Positions 1-5,792 of a DNA stretch of 6,081 nucleotides are shown here, piece by piece (position 1 is the stretch's first letter; every line of letters starts with the position of its first letter). Made by a program: the position numbers and the translations under genes. Below the pieces are notes generated by a model. That model was not told the origin of the DNA, did not search any database, and was given only the letters and a program-made list of their open reading frames with translations. Source of the stretch: Gammaproteobacteria bacterium (GTDB lineage Bacteria; Pseudomonadota; Gammaproteobacteria; S012-40); the NCBI GenBank assembly GCA_029879945.1, contig JAOUPJ010000221.1:1-6081 (forward strand), given 5' to 3'.

Positions 1-677
1 CGTATTTGATCTTCGGTGTCCACACGAATAATGAAAATCTTTTCTTCCGAAGCCCTAGGCGTGAATCCTCCCGCGAGGGCGACCACCTTTCTGAGTGTTA
101 ATTCGGATTGAAAATCGTATCGGCCGGGTTTCTTCACTTCGCCTGAGATAAAAATCTGCTTGAATTCGGGCACAGTAATAATGTCGCCCGCGTTAACCGG
201 TCTATCCAAATCCACAGACGCACGCTGCTTAAGTGGATCCTTTTCGTGAATCACATACACATGGTCCACGGAGGCCTTGTCGGTAAAGCCTCCCGCCAGC
301 GCCGCCGCCTTACGCAGCGTAAGGCCTGGAAGGTAGGCATAGCCTCCGGGTTTTCTCACTTCTCCGTTTATAAAAAAACGTCGATATTCTTTTACGCCGA
401 TGGTGACTTGGGGAGAAACGAGAAAGCGACCACTAAGCCTGTCGCGCATTAGATTTTCCAATTCTGAAACGGTTTTACCGGTAACGGGTACGATACCCAG
501 TAGTGGATAGGTGATACTTCCCTTATCATCGAGCTGAACGGTAAGGCTGAGGTCTTCCTCGCCATAGACGCTGATTTCGATAGTGTCGCCACTGGCCAGC
601 CTATAGGCACTGGGTTCCAATGCGGTGACGAGTAGTGGCACGAGTAGTAAGAGTGTAGCGATCAGTAAACGGGTCAT
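1..677 (-). CDS. Polysaccharide export protein, OPX/Wza family with SLBB domains (partial, C-terminus outside window)
   Basis: Periplasmic/outer-membrane component that carries capsule or exopolysaccharide to the cell surface. The reading frame is open for 225 codons from ATG at 677 to the left edge. Residues 1-19 form a signal peptide (hydrophobic LLIATLLLLVPLLV, likely cut after TA). There is no lipobox cysteine, so it is probably not acylated, unlike Wza. Residues about 24-95 are the Poly_export (PES) domain, beginning YRLASGDTIEISVYGEEDLS and containing YPLLGIVPVTGKT. Two tandem SLBB domains follow at about 98-145 (FFINGEVRKPGGY, LTLRKAAALAGGFT) and 172-219 (IFISGEVKKPGRY, LTLRKVVALAGGFT). 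The start overlaps the stop of the upstream beta-barrel gene (TGATG). Its own Shine-Dalgarno (GAGGA at 691-695) lies 13 nt upstream, rather far, so translational coupling is likely. The family call is firm. Whether it has a membrane-spanning C-terminal helix cannot be seen. Confidence 0.93.
   Translation of the reverse strand, partial: MTRLLIATLLLLVPLLVTALEPSAYRLASGDTIEISVYGEEDLSLTVQLDDKGSITYPLLGIVPVTGKTVSELENLMRDRLSGRFLVSPQVTIGVKEYRRFFINGEVRKPGGYAYLPGLTLRKAAALAGGFTDKASVDHVYVIHEKDPLKQRASVDLDRPVNAGDIITVPEFKQIFISGEVKKPGRYDFQSELTLRKVVALAGGFTPRASEEKIFIIRVDTEDQI
21..386 (-). repeat. Tandem SLBB domain duplication inside the export gene
   Basis: Two copies of about 48 codons each (243-386 and 21-164) encode closely similar segments: GEVRKPGGY...LTLRKAAALAGGFT and GEVKKPGRY...LTLRKVVALAGGFT. 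The similarity is also visible in the DNA around the GEVxKPG codons. Repeated SLBB domains are normal in OPX proteins and form stacked rings in Wza. This is a domain duplication, not a mobile repeat. Confidence 0.8.
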
Positions 678-1891
678 CACGATGGGTTTATCCTCAGTTG
701 AATGCGATATTCATTGCGCTGAAAATCAAATCCGATCTGATTTGAGTCTTGTTGTGCATGATTAGCGCCAAAGCTGGCGGTGATCCCTGGTCGAATCTGG
801 TAGTCCAGCCACCAATCCAGAATGGCGATCGTTTCACTGGCCGCAGTGGGAGGGTAGGTGTTTCGGCTTACGGAGAGCCCTAGCCCCAGATCCGAGGATT
901 TGCTCAGGTCATAACGGCCAAAAATAGACAAGGTTTTACTCTCTTTGTAGTCACCATACCCACTGCTCTCATCGGTATGGCCAAAAGATTTGATTTGGAT
1001 ACGGGTCAATTCAGTGGGTAGCCAGTCGAGCTCCAGGGCCCAGCTTAGAATTTCTGTCCCAACTCGAGAGGAAGCGTCAAATTTTCGTTGGGCATATCCT
1101 GCCTTCGCGGTCCCTGTGGTGAGAGCGCTATAACGCCAGCGCATGCCGGTGAGATAACGATTGATGGCGCTGTCTTTTGAAATACTGTTACTGGGCAAGT
1201 TGGTATAGGCGATGGAAGCGATTTGGACCTCATAGAGCGCAGAGGTCTTTATCGAAAAATTCTGGTAGTAGGTCAGGGTGGCCCGTGTGTCTTGGTAGTC
1301 GCGATCAGAGGTAATCTCTGGCCTGCTCGTGAAGTTTAGTCCTTGGCGCTGGAGATGCAGTAGCAGCTTACCCTTCGCATCATCGCCTCCGAGTGTATAG
1401 GTGTTGGAGATTAGGTCGCGGGTATAGCTATCCGGGGCATCAGGTAATTGTGTATTGCCTTTTGTATAGCCTGAGCCCCTTGGCTCACTAAGGAGCTGAT
1501 ACTCTCCATTTAATTTGACCGAGAAAAACCGCCTAAACGCATGATCCAAGTCTAAGGAAATTGATTGATCGTATCGAGTGTCTGCGCTGCTGTTTAAGTA
1601 ATTTTGATAGTTGCCCCAATAGGTGGACTTGATCTGATTTAACCCGGTTTTACGTTCAAAGCTAAATCGTGGTTGTAGTTTGGCGATCGTGGAAGCGGTG
1701 GGTTCGTTTTCAATCAAATGTATATTGTCGTTCTGGCTTAGGGTTAGATCTAGAGTCGATGACATGCGTAGATAGTTTGAAAATTCTAGGCTGGAGTCAG
1801 CCGCAGCGCTGGAAATGTAGAGCACGAAAGCGACACTTGCCAATACAGGCACTTTTAAAAGCACACTATCATGCACAGGGTGTTTCAGCAT
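677..1891 (-). CDS. Outer-membrane beta-barrel protein of exopolysaccharide secretion (BBP2_2 / VpsM-like)
   Basis: Predicted outer-membrane porin, 404 residues, no cysteine in the whole protein. The N-terminus is a signal peptide with a longish basic n-region, hydrophobic VPVLASVAFVLYISS and cleavage after AAA at about residue 31. The remainder is made of alternating amphipathic strands ending in aromatic/hydrophobic belts (for example YLTGMRWRYSALTTGTAKAG, LELDWLPTELTRIQIKSFG, LDWWLDYQIRPGITASFGA). That is the usual look of the putative beta-barrel porin family 2 found in exopolysaccharide clusters. The final residues RIQLRINPS lack a terminal aromatic. Its stop overlaps the ATG of the OPX gene by one base, so the two are co-translated. 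This gene pair matches known porin plus OPX arrangements such as VpsM/VpsN or Myxococcus Wzp proteins (from memory). ATG 1891 is the first start after an in-frame TAA; its ribosome site is weak. Confidence 0.8.
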   Translation of the reverse strand: MLKHPVHDSVLLKVPVLASVAFVLYISSAAADSSLEFSNYLRMSSTLDLTLSQNDNIHLIENEPTASTIAKLQPRFSFERKTGLNQIKSTYWGNYQNYLNSSADTRYDQSISLDLDHAFRRFFSVKLNGEYQLLSEPRGSGYTKGNTQLPDAPDSYTRDLISNTYTLGGDDAKGKLLLHLQRQGLNFTSRPEITSDRDYQDTRATLTYYQNFSIKTSALYEVQIASIAYTNLPSNSISKDSAINRYLTGMRWRYSALTTGTAKAGYAQRKFDASSRVGTEILSWALELDWLPTELTRIQIKSFGHTDESSGYGDYKESKTLSIFGRYDLSKSSDLGLGLSVSRNTYPPTAASETIAILDWWLDYQIRPGITASFGANHAQQDSNQIGFDFQRNEYRIQLRINPS

Positions 1892-1903
1892 CGAATTGCC
1901 CAG

Positions 1904-1949
1904 TTATCCCGATTCGCGTCTTGGCCTCATCTCACTTCGATATCTCCTC
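1904..1949 (-). other. Possible leader mini-ORF with strong Shine-Dalgarno ahead of the beta-barrel gene
   Basis: On the minus strand GAGGAG (1944-1949) lies 13 nt before an ATG at 1930 that opens an eight-codon frame (MRPRRESG) ending in TAA at 1904-1906. That TAA is in the same frame as the beta-barrel gene and only 12 nt before its ATG. The beta-barrel ATG itself has a poor Shine-Dalgarno. It could be a coupled leader peptide, or chance. No clear promoter was found upstream on this strand. Confidence 0.2.
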
Positions 1950-2086
1950 AGATTTTGATTGTGTACATGGCTGCAAATAGTTAATTTCCGGTGATTTTGT
2001 TTTTTCTCCTAACACCCTGGCTCGGTGCAGTCTTTGTGCCTATTACTTTGATTTTGCAGGGGGATTTAAGATGTTTCGATTTGTTC

Positions 2087-2113
2087 TAAAGTGAATCCAG
2101 AGAAGGCCGCTAA
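2087..2113 (+). promoter_or_regulatory. Sigma-28 (FliA) promoter for the chemoreceptor gene
   Basis: TAAA (2087-2090), exactly 15 bases, then GCCGCTAA (2106-2113). The flagellar sigma-28 consensus is TAAA-N15-GCCGATAA, so 11 of 12 specified bases match with perfect spacing. Transcription would start near 2120, leaving a leader of about 30 nt before the GTG at 2152. FliA promoters commonly drive chemotaxis receptors, which fits the downstream gene. The rest of the 1892-2151 intergenic region holds no other signal I can support. Confidence 0.85.
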
Positions 2114-2151
2114 CTGTGTATTAGAGTTTCCATGCATAGACTAGGGCTAAG

Positions 2152-3246
2152 GTGATTCCTAAAGGTACTTCCAAACTGTTGATCTATCGATCACTGATAG
2201 CCTCAGTGATTGTGGGCAGTGTATTGAATACGCTACATCAGTGGGACGGAATCTTTAGTGACGAAGAACTGAATATTGGCGTGGTCGTGTTTACCTACAT
2301 CATTCCTTTGCTTGTTTCCTTGGTTTCCTCGTTTCTTACCCAACGCCATATCCTCGGTTTGATGCAGGAGGACGCAAAGGCATCAAAGCAAAACACCGAT
2401 CATCTTGGTAACATCCTCAGTGCAACCGACAAGTTAGAGAACTATATTGTCGAAGTCGGGGCTAATGCGAAGAGAGTAAATTCCACCTCAAAGGCTCGTG
2501 TTGAATACGCAGAACAGGCGGTCTCCTTTTCGAAGGAAGTGGCTGATGGTTCTAGGGAAATCGCCAATCTCTCCGCGCATTCCAGTAAACAGGTAATGGT
2601 GGCAGAGGAAGTGTTTAACGAATCAGACTCCCAGCAAAAACGCTTTAAAACAGAGTTTGGCAAATCCATCGATTGGGCGTCGAATCTGTTGAGTGATACT
2701 CAAAATTTTCGTGATGAGTTTTTAAAAATCAATCAGATCACAAAAACCATTACCGATATTGCTGAACAAACTAACCTTCTCGCTCTAAATGCCTCTATCG
2801 AGGCCGCTAGGGCTGGCGAGGCAGGGAGAGGGTTTGCGGTGGTAGCAGATGAAGTCAAAAATCTGGCCCAAAAATCGGGAGACTACACCAAAGAAATTAA
2901 CGAGGTCCTCGGTAGTTTGGGTAAATCCAGCTCCATACTCAGCAGCAAGATTGAAACCTTTGCCGACTCGATGAGAGAGCTAGTCGATGTAATAGACGAC
3001 TCATTACGTGAACGACTCCAAAACGCCTTGTCTGTATTGTCCATCTGCATCGGAGATGTCACTCGCAACACCGGTGTACAAATAGAACGCGTAGAAGACG
3101 TGGTGAACCGTATAGAAACCATGGCCAGCGATGCCTCTGCTGCGGTTGCTGGGTCAGGCGGGAACCTGATAATTGTCGAGCAAGCCATGGCGGTCATAGA
3201 TGATCTTCGGGTTGTATTGCACAACGCGGCCAACGTGAACCAATAA
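2152..3246 (+). CDS. Methyl-accepting chemotaxis protein with an NrtS-like two-helix membrane sensor, no HAMP
   Basis: Chemoreceptor, 364 residues, expected to signal through CheW/CheA to the flagellar motor. Residues about 9-27 and 43-63 are two membrane helices joined by a loop of about 15 residues, too short for a periplasmic ligand-binding domain. This N-terminal unit contains VGSVLNTLHQWDGIF and FTYIIPLLVSLVSS, a pattern I recall from the small nitrate/nitrite transporter family NrtS. There is no HAMP; a long helical region follows directly. The signalling hairpin is unmistakable at residues 198-240 (IAEQTNLLALNASIEAAR, then AGEAGRGFAVVADEVKNLA). The helices on either side are of similar length, about 140-150 residues each. 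There is no C-terminal NWETF-type CheR tether. The GTG start is chosen because an in-frame TAG lies at 2137-2139 and TAGGG precedes it by 5 nt. A sigma-28 promoter lies upstream. It is a sound MCP; the ligand is unknown. Confidence 0.93.
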   Translation: MIPKGTSKLLIYRSLIASVIVGSVLNTLHQWDGIFSDEELNIGVVVFTYIIPLLVSLVSSFLTQRHILGLMQEDAKASKQNTDHLGNILSATDKLENYIVEVGANAKRVNSTSKARVEYAEQAVSFSKEVADGSREIANLSAHSSKQVMVAEEVFNESDSQQKRFKTEFGKSIDWASNLLSDTQNFRDEFLKINQITKTITDIAEQTNLLALNASIEAARAGEAGRGFAVVADEVKNLAQKSGDYTKEINEVLGSLGKSSSILSSKIETFADSMRELVDVIDDSLRERLQNALSVLSICIGDVTRNTGVQIERVEDVVNRIETMASDASAAVAGSGGNLIIVEQAMAVIDDLRVVLHNAANVNQ

Positions 3247-3330
3247 CGGTAGATCCATCACTACTCCTCCCCAAAAAAATACCTCAAGAATTTCCAGTAG
3301 CTTGCCGAATCTATAAGAGTCGATCAAAGG

Positions 3331-3355
3331 GAATTTGACTGCTTTTTACAAATTC
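3331..3355. repeat. Inverted repeat upstream of the PilZ gene
   Basis: GAATTTG (3331-3337) and CAAATTC (3349-3355) form a perfect 7-bp inverted repeat with an 11-nt spacer. No T-run follows, so it is a poor terminator for the chemoreceptor gene. It sits about 70 bp before the PilZ start and includes a TTGACT (3335-3340) that could serve as a -35 box, although I see no good -10 at the right distance. A regulator site is possible. The rest of the 3247-3425 gap shows nothing I can support firmly. Confidence 0.4.
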
Positions 3356-3413
3356 ATTCCTTTCGGCACAGGATTTGGAGCAACAGGGGATAGTGGCTTG
3401 TTCCCTTATACGC

Positions 3414-3421
3414 AAGGAGGT
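3414..3421 (+). promoter_or_regulatory. Ribosome binding site that fixes the PilZ start
   Basis: AAGGAGGT lies 5 nt (from the end of AGGAGG) before ATG 3426, a near-perfect Shine-Dalgarno. It rules against the longer in-frame start TTG at 3375, which has no comparable site and would add 17 residues of no recognisable domain. Confidence 0.9.
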
Positions 3422-3425
3422 GTTT

Positions 3426-3743
3426 ATGTATACCTACTCCCGAAACTACAGTGAAAAACGTGACTATCTACGAATGGTTATGAATTGCCCCGTTACGTAC
3501 AATGAACAGGGATCAGACAAAAAGTTCGTGGGAACATGCATAAACCTAAGTGCAAAAGGTGTGTTTATTACTTCCCATGTCCACTTTTCGGTTGGAACCA
3601 AACTGGAGATTCATGTCAAGCCCAACCTGGCCAAGTCACCCACTTTCGATGCGGTGGTAGAGGTAGTTAGAGTGGAGCAGGCAGCCAATAGTCGTGCTTT
3701 TGGTTTGGGTGCGCAGGTTGTGGAGATTGTGAGGGCTCGTTAA
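3426..3743 (+). CDS. Single-domain PilZ protein, cyclic-di-GMP receptor
   Basis: Small cytoplasmic protein of 105 residues, essentially a stand-alone PilZ domain. Both c-di-GMP-binding motifs are intact: RxxxR at R12-R16 (RDYLR), and the [D/N]xSxxG motif at N40-G45 (NLSAKG) in the sequence CINLSAKGVFI. The C-terminal half has the family's alternating beta pattern (VGTKLEIHV, AVVEVVRVE, FGLGAQVVEI). It should therefore bind c-di-GMP. Its output partner cannot be read from sequence; single-domain PilZ proteins act on motors, pili, synthases or other proteins. It follows the chemoreceptor by 179 bp on the same strand and converges on flgT, with only 8 bp between the two stop codons. No strong promoter was found; read-through from the sigma-28 promoter is possible because no clear terminator intervenes. 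Confidence 0.9.
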   Translation: MYTYSRNYSEKRDYLRMVMNCPVTYNEQGSDKKFVGTCINLSAKGVFITSHVHFSVGTKLEIHVKPNLAKSPTFDAVVEVVRVEQAANSRAFGLGAQVVEIVRAR

Positions 3744-3751
3744 AAAAGCCC

Positions 3752-4912
3752 CTACCAACCGAAACGAATGAGGTCGCCCGCATATAACGTGGACTCCATT
3801 GTTTCCAATTCACCCACGGAAAATGATGGTTGTACCTTTTTAACCACCATATTTGCTACAGGAAACTCCTGATATCCTAGAAAGCGCTTGTTGTTACTTC
3901 GCAGTGGCTCGGGTTCTAGCCTGAAAGCAGTAAGTGTATCGCCTACTTTTACCTTTGAGGTATTCCCAGCATCAAATATCACAGTGTTTCCATCCGCTTT
4001 GAGAATACGTGCAGCAAAGGGTAGTTTGTCTAAATCAGTCCTAATCATTTCTACTTGTCTATTGACTATTCGAGTCAGGGCTGCACCATAGGGTGTGTGT
4101 TTGAATTTAGCTAAACTAAACAGTGTTGGAATATCTTTGTAGTAGCCGGCACCATCCACATACTCGCTGAAGCGATGGGTAGAGAGTTTGCTGCCGGAGA
4201 GTCCATCGTAAATTATCAACTCTATTTCGGCACGGCGGGAGTCTTTAAAAATACCGGTATCAACGCCCATGTCGCGTATCTTGCCACTTATCACGACTTG
4301 AACACCGAGTTTGTCAGCAATCTTTGATATGACTAGGGGCGCATCTGTGTTGACAGTGGAAAATGATGTCGTCAATAGATAGTCGGTGCCATCTACCGCT
4401 AAGTAGTGGCCATCGGCTTCTAAATTGTACATGAGTTCCCGGCTGAGGGCGTGTTCTATGCCGGTCAAATCTTGAATCTGATTTCTGTAGGCGACGTCAA
4501 ACTGTAACACGGCAATTTTTTTACGATACCCTGCAGCTGGTGAGGGAGGCTTGCTAGTCTTTGTGGGAGTTTGTGCGCGAATACGCACAAAATACACGCC
4601 ATCGTTTTGCCATTCTTTAAGTACACTGATGTCTTCCACTTCACCTGTTGCGTAAACTCGGGTGCTGTCTATAACCAGTACATTAGACAAGACTGCAGAA
4701 CTGCTATCGACTTGGGCAGATACCTGAATTGCGGCTTGTCGGGCGGCGTCCTTGATGGCTTTGGCTCGGGCTAAGGCGACCGCTCCATCCATAATGACAG
4801 CACTGCCGGTCGCTTCAACGATGCGAGCCGCCTGTGCTGAATGAGATAGAGTAACGATGAGAGTAACAAGAAGAACGAAAGCGAGATTGCTGCGCTCAAA
4901 CCGAGAGCCCAT
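3752..4912 (-). CDS. flgT: Flagellar H-ring protein FlgT
   Basis: Periplasmic protein that builds the H-ring around the flagellar LP ring and, in Vibrio, helps assemble the MotX/MotY T-ring that holds the stator. It has 386 residues, close to the length I recall for Vibrio FlgT. The signal peptide runs to about residue 29 (hydrophobic LAFVLLVTLIVTL, cleavage after AQA). The FlgT N-domain covers about 30-113 (VEATGSAVIMDGAVALARAK, VYATGEVEDISVLKEW, GVYFVRIRA). A Pro/Thr/Lys linker at 114-129 follows. The middle domain is about 130-265 (KKIAVLQFDV, QVVISGKIRDMG). The C-domain is about 299-386 (AARILKADGNTVIFDAG, VKVGDTLTAF). ATG 4912 lies 2 nt after the flgP stop and 5 nt after GAGGAG. It is co-transcribed with flgP and converges with the PilZ gene. 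Confidence 0.92.
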   Translation of the reverse strand: MGSRFERSNLAFVLLVTLIVTLSHSAQAARIVEATGSAVIMDGAVALARAKAIKDAARQAAIQVSAQVDSSSAVLSNVLVIDSTRVYATGEVEDISVLKEWQNDGVYFVRIRAQTPTKTSKPPSPAAGYRKKIAVLQFDVAYRNQIQDLTGIEHALSRELMYNLEADGHYLAVDGTDYLLTTSFSTVNTDAPLVISKIADKLGVQVVISGKIRDMGVDTGIFKDSRRAEIELIIYDGLSGSKLSTHRFSEYVDGAGYYKDIPTLFSLAKFKHTPYGAALTRIVNRQVEMIRTDLDKLPFAARILKADGNTVIFDAGNTSKVKVGDTLTAFRLEPEPLRSNNKRFLGYQEFPVANMVVKKVQPSFSVGELETMESTLYAGDLIRFGW

Positions 4913-4914
4913 AT

Positions 4915-5700
4915 CTACTCCTCAAAATAGAAGCTGCTACGATTGGCCTCTAGATTGTCTGTCTTCATCATGGCCGGCATCATGTTTCCTCTTCGCATTA
5001 TCGAATCGGAAGGGGCACGTGCAGGCACTTGATTTTCAGCGCAGGGGTCAGCGCTCGCGATTTCTTTCTTGGGTTTTTCTATAGTAGTACCCGATAAGAA
5101 GTCTTGATCCACCATTAACTCAACCGTGGTTTCGAAAGTGCCGTCTTCTGCAGGGTTTTCAGAGATGACCCGTGCACCCGAAAGGTGAGTGTCCAGGTAG
5201 ACTCTGAAACGGTCTTTTTCTACCACCATGTCACCGATTGTGGTGCCGCCCCAAATCTGCACACCTTTCACTCGCTCTGCCAGATTTCGGTAAGCGTCAA
5301 TCTTTGCAGCACGCATGGCCATAAGTCTTCGTTGAGGTTCGGGATAAAACGCCTTGGGCGGTGCGCCATAGCCGGAAACTCGAATCTTTAACGATTCTTT
5401 TTTGTTTCCATTGTCATTGATGAAAACGCCTTCTCCTTCCTCGCATTCCGTAGCGGCAGTTCTAAGTAATGTTGTTTCTGAACGAGCGGCAGATCGTTGC
5501 CGATGTGTTGGCATTGTTTGCATTGGAGCAACAACTAGCGGTGCCTGCATGGTGGCGCCCGCAGCTTGGTTTTCTATGGGTGCACTACCTATCTTTGTAG
5601 AACCTTGGTTGGGGTCATTTACGATAAAATGCGTACACCCCGTTGCTGCGCCGACGATAACCGCCAGTGATAGCTGTGCAAAGGGTTGCCTAAGTTTCAT
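4915..5700 (-). CDS. flgP: Flagellar outer-membrane lipoprotein FlgP (LPP20 family)
   Basis: Outer-membrane lipoprotein of the flagellar basal disk/H-ring, needed for motility in vibrios and Campylobacter. From ATG 5700 it has 261 residues. There is a lipoprotein signal peptide with lipobox ATGC (Cys22), and Thr at +2, so no inner-membrane retention signal. Residues 23-100 are a low-complexity Ala/Pro/Gln/Met-rich spacer. The LPP20 core lies at about 104-203 (LKIRVSGYGAPP, QRRLMAMRAAKIDAYRNLAE, GTTIGDMVVEKDRFRVYLD, ARVISENPAEDGTFETTVEL). A 58-residue tail follows with five Met between 235 and 245. Vibrio FlgP is much shorter (about 150 residues, from memory), so both flanks are extensions. 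Mature Cys86 and Cys220 flank the core. A longer frame from ATG 5781 is rejected because it starts inside the sigma-54 promoter and buries the signal peptide. First gene of the flgP-flgT operon. Confidence 0.9.
   Translation of the reverse strand: MKLRQPFAQLSLAVIVGAATGCTHFIVNDPNQGSTKIGSAPIENQAAGATMQAPLVVAPMQTMPTHRQRSAARSETTLLRTAATECEEGEGVFINDNGNKKESLKIRVSGYGAPPKAFYPEPQRRLMAMRAAKIDAYRNLAERVKGVQIWGGTTIGDMVVEKDRFRVYLDTHLSGARVISENPAEDGTFETTVELMVDQDFLSGTTIEKPKKEIASADPCAENQVPARAPSDSIMRRGNMMPAMMKTDNLEANRSSFYFEE
4918..4923 (-). promoter_or_regulatory. flgT ribosome binding site embedded in the last codons of flgP
   Basis: The final two Glu codons of flgP (GAG GAG) double as the Shine-Dalgarno for flgT, 5 nt before its ATG. 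With only 2 nt between stop and start, ribosomes finishing flgP can re-initiate on flgT, keeping the two ring proteins in balance. Confidence 0.8.
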
Positions 5701-5706
5701 ATACTG

Positions 5707-5711
5707 CTCCT
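5707..5711 (-). promoter_or_regulatory. Ribosome binding site that fixes the flgP start
   Basis: AGGAG on the minus strand, 6 nt before ATG 5700. The protein from this start begins directly with a lipoprotein signal peptide (MKLRQPFAQLSLAVIVGAAT, then Gly-Cys). Confidence 0.9.
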
Positions 5712-5724
5712 GTGGCAGAAAACA

Positions 5725-5745
5725 AGACTGTGATTGACTCAGTCT
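5725..5745. repeat. Inverted repeat in the flgP leader
   Basis: AGACTG (5725-5730) and CAGTCT (5740-5745) form a perfect 6-bp inverted repeat with a 9-nt spacer. It falls in the predicted flgP 5' leader, between the sigma-54 start site (near 5767) and the ribosome binding site. The minus strand here also reads GTCAAT, half of the FleQ-type box as I remember it. It could be an RNA hairpin or an activator site; neither is proven. Confidence 0.35.
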
Positions 5746-5777
5746 GCTGGTTACTTGAACTATACGGCTTGAATAAA

Positions 5778-5792
5778 GCAAGAGCTAAGCCA
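5778..5792 (-). promoter_or_regulatory. Sigma-54 (RpoN) promoter for flgP-flgT
   Basis: On the minus strand TGGC (5792-5789), 7 bases, then TTGC (5781-5778) followed by TTT. The -24 GG and -12 GC are exactly 12 bp apart, as in the consensus TGGCAC-N5-TTGC. All invariant bases are present. Transcription should start near 5767, giving a leader of about 65 nt. In polar-flagellated gammaproteobacteria such promoters need an enhancer-binding protein of the FlrA/FleQ or FlrC/FleR type, which fits a flagellar ring operon. Confidence 0.85.

Noticed and set aside
1669..1980. Plus-strand ORF across the porin gene 5' end
   Set aside because: It mostly mirrors the porin coding sequence; the predicted protein shows no domain or signal and is rich in Trp/Arg/Cys typical of a shadow frame.
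2018..2029. Sigma-54-like TGGCTCGGTGCA upstream of the chemoreceptor
   Set aside because: GG and GC are 8 bp apart instead of 12, so it cannot be a -24/-12 promoter.
2059..2094. Seven-codon ORF with a GGGGG site (ATG 2071, MFRFVLK)
   Set aside because: It lies upstream of and overlaps the sigma-28 promoter, so the chemoreceptor transcript would not contain it. It is too short to support alone.
2883..3233. Minus-strand ORFs under the chemoreceptor (2442-2669, 2883-3233)
   Set aside because: Ser/Thr-rich shadow frames complementary to the MCP coiled-coil codons.
3284..3311. Possible sigma-28 promoter before PilZ (TCAA...GCCGAATC)
   Set aside because: The -35 mismatches, spacing is 16 instead of 15 and the end of the -10 box is off consensus.
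3375..3425. Longer PilZ frame from TTG 3375
   Set aside because: No Shine-Dalgarno, whereas ATG 3426 has AAGGAGG at ideal spacing and starts just before the PilZ RxxxR motif.
3247..3425. c-di-GMP riboswitch upstream of PilZ
   Set aside because: None of the GEMM conserved segments can be found here or in the 1892-2151 and 5701-5912 gaps.
3733..3751. GGGCT-N9-AGCCC hairpin between the PilZ and flgT stops as a bidirectional terminator
   Set aside because: The stem is only 5 bp, it overlaps the PilZ coding end, and no T-run follows on either strand.
5402..5737. Plus-strand ORFs lying opposite flgP and flgT, such as 5402-5737, 4857-5084 and 3888-4091
   Set aside because: Antisense shadows of firmly identified genes with no Shine-Dalgarno context or recognisable domain.
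5701..5781. Longer flgP frame starting at ATG 5781
   Set aside because: It begins inside the sigma-54 promoter, upstream of the predicted transcript start, and places 27 polar residues before a good lipoprotein signal peptide. ATG 5700 has a strong Shine-Dalgarno.
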